Shown: one piece after another, positions 1 through 6,594 of the stretch
How positions within the stretch are numbered: the stretch's first letter is position 1
How the letters are laid out: every line of letters begins with the position of its first letter
From: Prevotellaceae bacterium
Lineage (GTDB): Bacteria; Bacteroidota; Bacteroidia; Bacteroidales; UBA932
Reading direction: 5' to 3'
Assembly: GCA_031259645.1 (NCBI GenBank)
Contig: JAIRLC010000125.1
Span: 1-7,521 of the forward strand
Length of the DNA: 7,521 bases
Notes under the pieces: generated by a model
Told to the model about the DNA's origin: nothing
Databases searched by the model: none
The model's input: only the letters and a program-made list of their open reading frames with translations
Program-made: the position numbers and the translations under genes

Positions 1-745
1 TTTTCTTACTCAAGGCAATATCAAGTTGCCGTTGCGGTGGAATCTTATTGAAGCATCCCCCGCAAGCGTCACGCCGCACCGTTACAACAGCCAATCCATT
101 GCGGGCATTGGAGCGCACACGCTGATAGGCCTTCACCATCCGGTCATCAATTTGGGACTGTATGGCTTCCGACGCTTTTATCAGGTCTTTTTCCTCTTTT
201 GAAGTTTCCGATACGATTTCTTCCAATTCTTTTTTCTTGTTCGCAAGGTCTTGTGTGCGTTCGGCCATCAGTTCCTTAGCCTCTTCCAACTGTTGTTTGC
301 GCTCTTTCATCTGCACCGTAAACTCCTTGACACGCTTTTCGGCCAACTCTACTTCAAGATTTTGAAATTCAATTTCCTTCGTAATAGAATCGTATTCGCG
401 GTTATTTTTCACGTTGTTTTGTTGCGCTTCATACTTCTTAATTAACGCCCGGGCTGCTTCCATTTCCACTTTTTTATTGGAAATCAGCCCTTCGATATCT
501 TTAATTTCCGCTTGAAAATTGGCCACCCGCGTCTTCAATCCTTGCAAGTGGTCTTCCAAGTCCTGAACTTCCAACGGTAATTCGCCGCGTAACAACTTAA
601 TCGCATCCACCTTTGAATCGGTTTGCTGCAGTTGATACAACAATTTTAATTTAAGTTCCATAGAAGCATCGGCATCAACTACATTTTTTTTCACAGCAGC
701 CGGTTTCGTTGCTTTTTCTTTTTTTTCAGTCGCAGTACTCGCCAT
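1..745 (-). CDS. Coiled-coil C4-type zinc-ribbon protein (PF02591 / zf-RING_7 type), 3' end outside window
   Basis: The reading frame starts at ATG 745-743 and stays open for 248 codons to the window edge, so the C-terminus is missing. Residues 1-20 are Lys/Ala-rich and probably disordered. Residues about 30-210 are highly charged with heptad-like Leu/Ile/Val spacing, as in a long antiparallel coiled coil. Within it, VKNNREYDSITKEIE (112-126) matches the family's conserved NNREY signature, and RGELPLEVQDLED (53-65) is typical of Bacteroidota members. After the coil comes RRDACGGCFNKIPPQ, giving the first zinc knuckle, Cys228 and Cys231. The second CxxC should lie just beyond the edge. Known relatives include Helicobacter HP0958 (FlgZ) and the proteins encoded next to Nif3 in several phyla. 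A role in binding nucleic acid or protein partners is inference. It is the last visible gene of the minus-strand operon, 23 bp after nif3. Confidence 0.9.
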   Translation of the reverse strand, partial: MASTATEKKEKATKPAAVKKNVVDADASMELKLKLLYQLQQTDSKVDAIKLLRGELPLEVQDLEDHLQGLKTRVANFQAEIKDIEGLISNKKVEMEAARALIKKYEAQQNNVKNNREYDSITKEIEFQNLEVELAEKRVKEFTVQMKERKQQLEEAKELMAERTQDLANKKKELEEIVSETSKEEKDLIKASEAIQSQIDDRMVKAYQRVRSNARNGLAVVTVRRDACGGCFNKIPPQRQLDIALSKK

Positions 746-768
746 AAATTATGAGGTTTTAAATATTA

Positions 769-1557
769 TCAATAGTAATACACCGGATTCAATCCCGTTT
801 TGGTAATTTGGACTGCAAAATTAGGTATTTTTTTTGTAAGAAGCTCATAAAAAATCGAAAGAACATATTTTTCGCTTTCATAATGGCCTATATCAACCAT
901 AATTAGCTGTCCATCAGCATTAAAAAAGTCATGATACTTTAAGTCGGCACTAACGAAACATTGTGCGCCCGCCGCCAAGGCGTCCTGTAGCAGGAAAGCC
1001 CCGCTACCGCCACATACCGCCACACGCCGCACTTTGCCGGATAACAGGGCGCTATGGCGCACACACGGCACGGCAAAAACTTTTTTCAACAAATCGAAAA
1101 ACTGGCAACTGTCCATGTCATCGGGGAGATTTCCCACCGCACCGAAACCCGATTGTTCCGAAGATTCGCGCAACGACAATATCGTAATATCCTGCAATCC
1201 CAATTGCCGGGCCATGATCCAACTTACGCCGTGTAAAGCGCGGTCCATATTGGTGTGGGCGGCATAGAGCACGATATTGTTCTTGATGGCTTGTGCCACC
1301 ATGCGTTCGACGTAAGTTGCCCCGGTAATTTTTTTCAGTCCGTTAAAAATCACCGGATGATGCGAAACAATCATGTTGGCGCCGGTGCGCACCGCTTCTT
1401 CCAACACCGCTTCGGTGACGTCCACACAAAGCAGCACGGCATTGATGACAGTATCCGGATGTCCCACACAAAACCCCGCATTATCATAACTTTCCTGATA
1501 AATTAGAGGCGCCTGTTCCTCAATAACAGCAGCAATATGTGCAGCAGTAATTTGCAT
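769..1557 (-). CDS. Nif3-family dinuclear metal-centre protein (YbgI-like), short form without the PII-like insert
   Basis: This 262-residue protein is complete (ATG 1557-1555, TGA 771-769). The predicted metal ligands are all present: His66-His67 in SHHPVIF, His101 and Asp105 in AAHTNMD, and His225 and Glu229 in DIGHYESE, in line with the two-metal site of E. coli YbgI. Other family signatures are YDNAGFCVG (24-32), VCGGSGAFLL (181-190) and SADLKYHDFF (203-212). Family members form hexameric rings. They are linked to GTP cyclohydrolase I-like or hydrolase activity, but the substrate is not settled. Its length is close to YbgI, whereas the Bacteroidota homologues I know are about 365 residues, with a PII/CutA-like domain inserted near the middle. 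Here ITILSLRESSEQSGFGAVGN (124-143) passes straight across that point. The start lies 3 bp after the merR stop, suggesting coupled translation. Confidence 0.95.
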   Translation of the reverse strand: MQITAAHIAAVIEEQAPLIYQESYDNAGFCVGHPDTVINAVLLCVDVTEAVLEEAVRTGANMIVSHHPVIFNGLKKITGATYVERMVAQAIKNNIVLYAAHTNMDRALHGVSWIMARQLGLQDITILSLRESSEQSGFGAVGNLPDDMDSCQFFDLLKKVFAVPCVRHSALLSGKVRRVAVCGGSGAFLLQDALAAGAQCFVSADLKYHDFFNADGQLIMVDIGHYESEKYVLSIFYELLTKKIPNFAVQITKTGLNPVYYY

Positions 1558-1560
1558 AAC

Positions 1561-1899
1561 TTACAATAATTCTTTTACGGAAAGTAATTCGGCCTTAATA
1601 TTTTCCAAAGTTTGCACCACTTCTACCGAATGATCTTCTCCTGTTTTATTTTCTTTTACTCGTTTGTGCGCGCCATCAAGCGTCATGCCCTTTTCTTTCA
1701 CGAGATGATGAATAAGCCTAATATTTTCAATATCGTTAGGTGTAAACATCCTATTGCCTTTTTTGTTTTTATGCGGCCGGATGACGTCATCAAACCTGTT
1801 GGCCCAAAAGCGGATCAGCGATGTGTTTTCGCCAAATATCGCAGCCACTTCACCAATGGTGTAAAACATTTTTTCGATTTTAGCTTCTTTATAAGGCAT
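1561..1899 (-). CDS. Small MerR-family transcriptional regulator
   Basis: This 112-residue protein carries an N-terminal MerR winged helix-turn-helix. The helix-turn-helix is at about 13-32 (TIGEVAAIFGENTSLIRFW), the wing is around KGNRMFTPNDIE (47-58), and the second helical pair runs to about residue 82 (LVKEKGMTLDGAHKRVKE). The C-terminal part, about residues 92-112, is a short Leu/Val/Ile-rich helix suitable for dimerisation. There is no effector-binding domain and not one cysteine, so thiol-based metal or redox sensing as in MerR, CueR or SoxR is excluded. Proteins of this kind are common in Bacteroidota between the M23 peptidase and nif3, and their targets are unknown to me. ATG 1899 is used as the start; Met11 is a possible alternative, just before the domain. 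The gene sits 11 bp after the second peptidase gene. Control of its own operon is inferred from the dyad described at 3900-3918. Confidence 0.92.
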   Translation of the reverse strand: MPYKEAKIEKMFYTIGEVAAIFGENTSLIRFWANRFDDVIRPHKNKKGNRMFTPNDIENIRLIHHLVKEKGMTLDGAHKRVKENKTGEDHSVEVVQTLENIKAELLSVKELL

Positions 1900-1910
1900 A
1901 CTGTGAAATT

Positions 1911-2870
1911 TTAATCGAGCGGCTGTCCGCTACTGGTTGAAAGCTGTATCAGGTACTCATATTCTTCAGGCATAAGGCCGATAAAAAAATAATGCAAAGG
2001 GTCCATAAACTGACCGTGTTTCAAGACTTCGTAGTGCAAATGCGGCGCCACCGACAAGCCGGTATCGCCCACCTTTGCGATGACCTGTCCCCGTTTCACC
2101 GGTTGCCCTTGTTTCACCAGCACGCTACTCAAATGCGCATACACCGTAGTATATCCGTTGCCATGCTCTATTTCCACTACACGTCCGTAACTGCGCTGCG
2201 AGAGGACTGCCGCCACCTTCCCATCGGCTGTGGCAAAAACATCCGCGCCCACGCCTGCAATAAAATCGGTGCCGGTATGTTCTTTCAGCAGCTTATAAAA
2301 AGGATGCATCCGTTTGCCGTATGAAGCGCCTATGCGTATCAAGTTTTTGTTTTCTATGGGCTGTATCAAAGGTATGGCAAGCAAATCGCCCGCTGATTTT
2401 TCTTTGAGATGTTGCTCCAGTTCATCAAATAAAAACGACACGCCCTCCGCCCGTTTTTGCAAATGCCGCATCTTAAATACGGTTTCATTGGTCAGCGCAT
2501 CATTATTAATGACATTATAATCATCATACGTATTCAAATTTCCGGGGCCGTTCAGGAATGTAGGATCGGCATGAAAAATGGCACGATAAATTTCCTTGTC
2601 GCGCAAGTCAAGCTCCTGCATAATGGCCTCTATTTGCTCATACCGCGCTTGAAGTTGTGCACTTTCTGTTTCGAGCAATTCCCTTTCACGTTTCAGTCCC
2701 CGTTCTTCCGGAGTATCAAAAAACAGCGAAAAAACGGTGTAATAAGCCACCGTAACGAAAACTGCTACAAAAACGTAAAACAAAGCTTTCAGTACAACAT
2801 CACGAAAACTGACTTTAATCTTAACAAAATCGAGGTGCTCGTGTTGATAACGATAGCGGTACTTCTTCAT
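1911..2870 (-). CDS. Membrane-anchored M23 (LytM-type) peptidoglycan endopeptidase, distal copy
   Basis: This 319-residue protein has a basic cytoplasmic N-terminus (KKYRYRYQHEHLDF), one transmembrane segment at about 26-50, and a short FFDTPEE motif just outside the membrane. A charged coiled coil follows (about 55-92), ending in LRDKEIYRAIF, then a linker and a LytM domain at about 178-295. Zinc ligands are His198 and Asp202 (HTGTD) and His279; the catalytic histidines are His246 (VYAHL) and His277 (PHLHYEV). None is missing, so it should cut peptide cross-bridges or stems in the periplasmic wall. The end, PEEYEYLIQL...GQPLD, resembles the usual Bacteroidales copy of this protein. The middle, about 100-170, differs strongly from the upstream paralogue and has an Asn/Tyr-rich stretch. 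The start is 6 bp after the stop of that paralogue. Cleavage specificity cannot be read from the sequence. Confidence 0.94.
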   Translation of the reverse strand: MKKYRYRYQHEHLDFVKIKVSFRDVVLKALFYVFVAVFVTVAYYTVFSLFFDTPEERGLKRERELLETESAQLQARYEQIEAIMQELDLRDKEIYRAIFHADPTFLNGPGNLNTYDDYNVINNDALTNETVFKMRHLQKRAEGVSFLFDELEQHLKEKSAGDLLAIPLIQPIENKNLIRIGASYGKRMHPFYKLLKEHTGTDFIAGVGADVFATADGKVAAVLSQRSYGRVVEIEHGNGYTTVYAHLSSVLVKQGQPVKRGQVIAKVGDTGLSVAPHLHYEVLKHGQFMDPLHYFFIGLMPEEYEYLIQLSTSSGQPLD

Positions 2871-2876
2871 ATAAGA

Positions 2877-3860
2877 CTAATCGTCCCTTTTTGCAATATT
2901 TGCACCCGTTTCGTCCAGATGCATAATACTGGAAAAGTCCTCCGATTCTATATCGTTCGCAAAGAAATTCAACGGATTTACAGGTTTATTACGCATCAGC
3001 ACTTCATAATGCAGGTGCGGCGCCGTCGATTTCCCGGTGTTTCCCAATGTCCCGACCTGCTGTCCCCGTTTTACCAAATCGCCTTTTTTCACAGTGATAA
3101 CATTCAAGTGGGCATAGCGTGTTTTATAACCAAAACCATGATCCACCAATACCATGTTGCCATAACCCGTTCGCGCAAAAGAGCGCTCCACAGTGATTAC
3201 CCTGCCGTTGCCGGTGGCAAACACCACTTCCCCCACATGCCCGGCCAGATCAATACCGTCATGAGGCCGTCTATCGCCAAACATGGGGTCTGTCCTGATG
3301 CCGAAAGGAGAAGTAATCCGCGGTGTAACATGCGCCAGTGGCTGAATAGCCGGCACACAATCCACCATTTGTTCGATAATAGTGGCATTTTTCGCCACCG
3401 TATCAAAAGACACGGATTGTATATACACTTTACGCAATAATTTGTCCAGATTCTTCGAACAATCTATCAGGATATTGGAATATATCGATTTTTCGAGATG
3501 CGCATAACGGTCAATCCCCCCAAACCCCGCATCACGTATAGACGACGGGATATTATCCAACCCAAAAGTAGGACGGTAAATATTATTATCGCGTTGTTGT
3601 ATTTGCTGTAGAATTTTGTCGGCCATTGTAATTTGCTTTTTCAATAATTCCAACTGCAATACAAGCGCCGAATTATCCTGACGTATCGATAAAACCTTCG
3701 GAGTATCAAAATACTGAGAGTAGCATGCAAAGCATCCCACCGCTACCACAAAGGTCAAAATAAACAATAAGCCTGCACGTTTTAATCGTCTTTTCCGGCT
3801 GATGTGGTGCAACTCAAAAGAGAGTGTTTCAGCATTAAAACGATATTTTAGTTTTGCCAT
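2877..3860 (-). CDS. Membrane-anchored M23 (LytM-type) peptidoglycan endopeptidase, proximal copy
   Basis: This is the first gene of the minus-strand operon: 327 residues, ATG 3860-3858 to TAG 2879-2877. An in-frame TGA at 3869-3867 rules out a longer start. It has the same plan as its neighbour: basic N-terminus (KLKYRFNAETLSF), Arg/Lys-rich stretch, transmembrane segment at about 29-49, YFDTPKV motif, coiled coil ending in QRDNNIYRPTF, then a helical linker and a LytM domain at about 178-300. Zinc ligands are His200 and Asp204 (HDGID) and His284; the catalytic histidines are His251 (RYAHL) and His282. All are present, so an active periplasmic wall hydrolase is likely. Its linker (SIRDAGFGGIDRY, 107-119; VYIQSVSFDT, 145-154) fits the common Bacteroidales protein better than the downstream copy does, but its C-terminal tail, about 302-327, is divergent. 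It lies divergent to alaS, 109 bp away. Confidence 0.94.
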   Translation of the reverse strand: MAKLKYRFNAETLSFELHHISRKRRLKRAGLLFILTFVVAVGCFACYSQYFDTPKVLSIRQDNSALVLQLELLKKQITMADKILQQIQQRDNNIYRPTFGLDNIPSSIRDAGFGGIDRYAHLEKSIYSNILIDCSKNLDKLLRKVYIQSVSFDTVAKNATIIEQMVDCVPAIQPLAHVTPRITSPFGIRTDPMFGDRRPHDGIDLAGHVGEVVFATGNGRVITVERSFARTGYGNMVLVDHGFGYKTRYAHLNVITVKKGDLVKRGQQVGTLGNTGKSTAPHLHYEVLMRNKPVNPLNFFANDIESEDFSSIMHLDETGANIAKRDD

Positions 3861-3889
3861 ATTAATTCAATTTTCATTAAATTATCACG

Positions 3890-3921
3890 CGAAAGTAAGG
3901 GTTTTTTTAGTAAAAACCAAA
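3890..3921 (-). promoter_or_regulatory. Predicted Bacteroidota sigma-ABfr-type promoter for the peptidase/merR/nif3 operon
   Basis: On the minus strand a TTTG (-33 element, 3921-3918) is followed after exactly 20 bp by TACTTTCG (3897-3890), one base off the TAnnTTTG -7 consensus. The spacing falls within the usual 19-21 bp. Transcription would start near 3884 and give a leader of roughly 20-25 nt before ATG 3860. Assigned by eye, without experimental support. Confidence 0.6.
3900..3918. promoter_or_regulatory. Perfect 7-bp inverted repeat in the promoter spacer; candidate MerR-type operator
   Basis: GGTTTTT (3900-3906) and AAAAACC (3912-3918) are exact reverse complements separated by 5 bp (TTAGT). 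The 19-bp dyad nearly fills the 20-bp spacer between the predicted -33 and -7 elements of the minus-strand promoter. MerR-family regulators characteristically bind dyads in the promoter spacer, and this operon encodes one. Binding is inference; the arms are A/T-rich, so chance is a real alternative. Confidence 0.4.
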
Positions 3922-3938
3922 TAAAATCATTATTTTTG
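3906..3938 (+). promoter_or_regulatory. Predicted promoter for alaS
   Basis: TATTTTTG at 3931-3938 is an exact match to the TAnnTTTG -7 consensus of Bacteroidota. The best upstream partner is a weak TTTA at 3906-3909, 21 bp before it. Transcription would begin around 3943-3945, giving a leader of about 25 nt without a Shine-Dalgarno sequence. This promoter overlaps the divergent one, so the two RNA polymerase sites could compete. Confidence 0.45.
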
Positions 3939-3951
3939 TTCAAATTTTAAC
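3918..3951. other. Two adjoining imperfect palindromes across the alaS -7 box and predicted start site
   Basis: Positions 3918-3927 and 3929-3938 form an inverted repeat matching at 8 of 10 positions around C3928. Positions 3938-3951 (GTTCAAATTTTAAC) equal their own reverse complement at 12 of 14 positions. Both are A/T-rich and could be coincidental. They are recorded because they cover the predicted alaS promoter and abut the perfect dyad at 3900-3918. Confidence 0.2.
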
Positions 3952-3969
3952 ATAAACTAAGAAAAATCT

Positions 3970-6594
3970 ATGCCGATAAGCGCTTCCGAAATTCGCAATA
4001 TGTTCTTTAATTTCTTTAAAGATAAACAACATACAATTGTGCCGTCTGCACCGATGGTGGTTAAAAATGACCCCACACTTTTGTTCACAAATGCGGGAAT
4101 GAATCAATTTAAAGATTGGTTTTTAGGGAATACGCCGGCGGCATACACGCGGGTGGCCGATTCGCAAAAGTGTTTGCGGGTAAGCGGCAAACATAACGAC
4201 CTTGAAGAAGTTGGCCATGACACATACCACCATACCATGTTTGAGATGTTGGGCAATTGGAGTTTCGGTGATTATTTCAAAAAAGAAGCCATCGGCTGGG
4301 CTTGGGAATTGCTCACCGAAGTGTATAAAATAGACAAGGAACGCCTCTATGTAACCGTATTTGAAGGATGCCGGGAAGACGCACTGGAGGCCGACTCGGA
4401 AGCCATGGCATATTGGAAAACACACCTTCCCGAAACACGAATACTATTGGGAGCGCGCAAGGATAATTTCTGGGAAATGGGCGCCACAGGCCCTTGCGGG
4501 CCATGCAGTGAAATACACATTGACCTGCGCAGCGCAGCGGAACGAAAAAAAACAGACGGCGCCACTTTGGTGAATACCGGCCACCCGCAAGTGGTGGAGA
4601 TATGGAATTTAGTATTCATCCAATTCAACCGCAAGGCCGACGGCAGCCTCGAACTGTTGCCTAAAAAACACGTGGACACAGGCATGGGCTTCGAACGGCT
4701 ATGTATGGCGCTGCAAGGAAAACAAAGCAACTACGATACGGATGTATTCCAACCGCTGCTGTCGAAAATCGCAGAATTATGCGGACAACAATATGGCGAA
4801 AACGAAAAAAGCGACGTCGCCATGCGGGTTGTAGCCGACCATGTAAGGGCCGTATGTTTTTCCATCGCCGACGGACAGTTGCCTTCAAATGTGAAAGCCG
4901 GCTACGTTATACGCCGCATCCTGCGCCGCGCCGTACGGTATGGCTATACCTTTTTAAATTTCAACGAGCCGTTTATCTATCGCATCGTGCCCACACTGGT
5001 AACCCAAATGGGAGCCGCCTTCCCCGAACTGAAAGCCCAACAAGCATTGATTGAAAAAGTTATTTTTGAAGAAGAAAGCACCTTCCTGCGCACACTCGAA
5101 AAAGGCATACAGTTGCTTGATTCCATCATGCATAAAAGTACAAACACCAAAGAAATCAGCGGCGCCGAAGCTTTTCAACTATATGATACATTTGGCTTCC
5201 CCATTGACCTTACGGAGTTAATTGCCCGTGAAAAAGGGTTTAGCGTAAACCTTAACGATTTCGAAAAGGAACTCGAGGCGCAAAAAAACCGTAGCCGTAA
5301 CGCCGCCGCCAAAGAAGAAAGCGACTGGGTAGACATACGGCCGGTAACCGAAGTAATATTTACGGGATATGATACCACCACCGATGAAGCGCACATAGCA
5401 CGTTACCGGAAGGTGAAAGAAAAAAACAAAGAATGGATACACGTGGTACTCGATCGCACGCCTTTTTATGCCGAGAGCGGCGGGCAAACAGGCGACGAAG
5501 GAACGCTCTCCAGCCCGGATAATAAAGAAATCGTAAATATTATAAATACGATAAAAGAAAATAACCTCATCATACATATTGTGGATAAGCTGCCTGAACA
5601 TTTACAGGCCACATTCACCGCTTGTGTGAATGTCGAAAAGCGCATGGCTACAGCCTGCAACCACACAGCTACGCACCTTATGCACTATGCCCTTCGTAAA
5701 GTTCTGGGCACGCACGTAGAGCAAAAAGGATCATTGGTTAATGCTGCCTATCTGCGTTTTGATTTCTCACACTTTCAAAAAGTGAGTGAGGAAGAATTAG
5801 CCCAAGTAGAACGGCTTGTCAATATACTGATACGACAAAATATTCCGCTCTGTGAAATGCGTCACATACCTGTTGCCGAAGCGCAAAAAATGGGCGCTAT
5901 GGCTTTGTTTGGCGAAAAATACGGTAACGAAGTGCGGGTTATCCGGTTCGGAGAATCGGTAGAACTCTGCGGAGGCACTCACGTAACGGCTACCGGGAAT
6001 ATCGGCTTTTTCAAAATTATTTCCGAAAGTTCTACTGCGGCCGGCATACGACGCATTGAGGCAGTAACGGCAGCCAATGCCGAAAAGGCAGTAAACAACT
6101 ATTTGTCGTTGATGAAAATGGTCCAAAACCTGTTCAGCAATTCACCGAATTTGCTGCAAGCCATCAAAAAAACACTTGATGAAAACACAGCGCTTGCCCA
6201 ACAAGTTGAGCATTTCATCAGAGATAAAGTTATGCAACTGAAAGAACGGTTGCAAAATGAAATACAGGAGATCAACGGCATCAAGGTTGTGCGTGTGCAA
6301 GTCAATATTCCCGTAGATGCATTAAAAACACTGGCCACCCAAATGCGTCTGGAACACCGGGATATACTTTTTGCAGGCGGCACGCTACATGGCGAGAAGC
6401 CCACATTGGTCATAGCGCTCGGCGATACATTGACAGCGCAAGGCCTCAACGCTTCTACCCTCATTAAAGAAGCGGCAAAAGAAATGGGAGGAAGCGGGGG
6501 CGGACAAGCTTTCATTGCCACCGCCGGCGGGAAAGAGCCCAGCCTGATAGACAAAGCCATTGACAAAGCCATTGAACTAACGGTAAAAAAATGA
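3970..6594 (+). CDS. alaS: Alanyl-tRNA synthetase
   Basis: This complete 874-residue class II synthetase attaches alanine to tRNA-Ala in the cytoplasm; the length is normal for the family. The aminoacylation core fills about residues 1-250, with motif 2 around 66-103 ([20 protein letters not shown], then [13 protein letters not shown]), [10 protein letters not shown] at 174-183 and motif 3, [11 protein letters not shown], at 234-244. The tRNA-recognition helices follow. The editing domain, about 490-700, hydrolyses Ser- and Gly-tRNA-Ala and has its full metal set: His565 and His569 (NHTATH) with Cys667 and His671 (CGGTH), matching the E. coli numbering within one residue. A coiled coil (about 735-768) leads to the C-Ala domain with [15 protein letters not shown] (840-854). 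An in-frame TAA at 3958-3960 confirms ATG 3970 as the first available start. It is divergent from the peptidase operon, an arrangement I recall from other Bacteroidales. Confidence 0.98.
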   Translation: MPISASEIRNMFFNFFKDKQHTIVPSAPMVVKNDPTLLFTNAGMNQFKDWFLGNTPAAYTRVADSQKCLRVSGKHNDLEEVGHDTYHHTMFEMLGNWSFGDYFKKEAIGWAWELLTEVYKIDKERLYVTVFEGCREDALEADSEAMAYWKTHLPETRILLGARKDNFWEMGATGPCGPCSEIHIDLRSAAERKKTDGATLVNTGHPQVVEIWNLVFIQFNRKADGSLELLPKKHVDTGMGFERLCMALQGKQSNYDTDVFQPLLSKIAELCGQQYGENEKSDVAMRVVADHVRAVCFSIADGQLPSNVKAGYVIRRILRRAVRYGYTFLNFNEPFIYRIVPTLVTQMGAAFPELKAQQALIEKVIFEEESTFLRTLEKGIQLLDSIMHKSTNTKEISGAEAFQLYDTFGFPIDLTELIAREKGFSVNLNDFEKELEAQKNRSRNAAAKEESDWVDIRPVTEVIFTGYDTTTDEAHIARYRKVKEKNKEWIHVVLDRTPFYAESGGQTGDEGTLSSPDNKEIVNIINTIKENNLIIHIVDKLPEHLQATFTACVNVEKRMATACNHTATHLMHYALRKVLGTHVEQKGSLVNAAYLRFDFSHFQKVSEEELAQVERLVNILIRQNIPLCEMRHIPVAEAQKMGAMALFGEKYGNEVRVIRFGESVELCGGTHVTATGNIGFFKIISESSTAAGIRRIEAVTAANAEKAVNNYLSLMKMVQNLFSNSPNLLQAIKKTLDENTALAQQVEHFIRDKVMQLKERLQNEIQEINGIKVVRVQVNIPVDALKTLATQMRLEHRDILFAGGTLHGEKPTLVIALGDTLTAQGLNASTLIKEAAKEMGGSGGGQAFIATAGGKEPSLIDKAIDKAIELTVKK
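6550..6573 (+). repeat. Perfect 12-bp tandem duplication in the alaS 3' end
   Basis: GACAAAGCCATT occurs at 6550-6561 and again at 6562-6573. It is in frame and encodes DKAI twice (residues 861-868 of AlaRS), adding about one helical turn to the C-terminal helix. It is probably a replication-slippage duplication with no effect on function. Confidence 0.85.

Noticed and set aside
162..445. Two small plus-strand open frames near the left edge
   Set aside because: They lie opposite the coiled-coil part of the zinc-ribbon gene. The Ser/Phe/Leu-rich translations mirror the Glu/Lys-rich coding strand.
2457..3440. Long plus-strand open frame of 327 codons opposite both peptidase genes
   Set aside because: It is antisense to two well-supported M23 genes, crosses their junction, and its translation is rich in Cys, His, Arg and Phe with no recognisable domain. 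It arises from the codon usage of the opposite strand.
3900..3918. Hairpin GGTTTTT-TTAGT-AAAAACC as a transcription terminator
   Set aside because: The stem has only two G-C pairs, no U-tract follows, and it lies between two divergent gene starts, where no transcript should end. A regulatory dyad is the better reading.
3939..3969. T-box or attenuator leader upstream of alaS
   Set aside because: Only about 25-30 nt separate the predicted transcription start from the ATG, far too short for a T-box, and no T-box core sequence or stable hairpin is visible.
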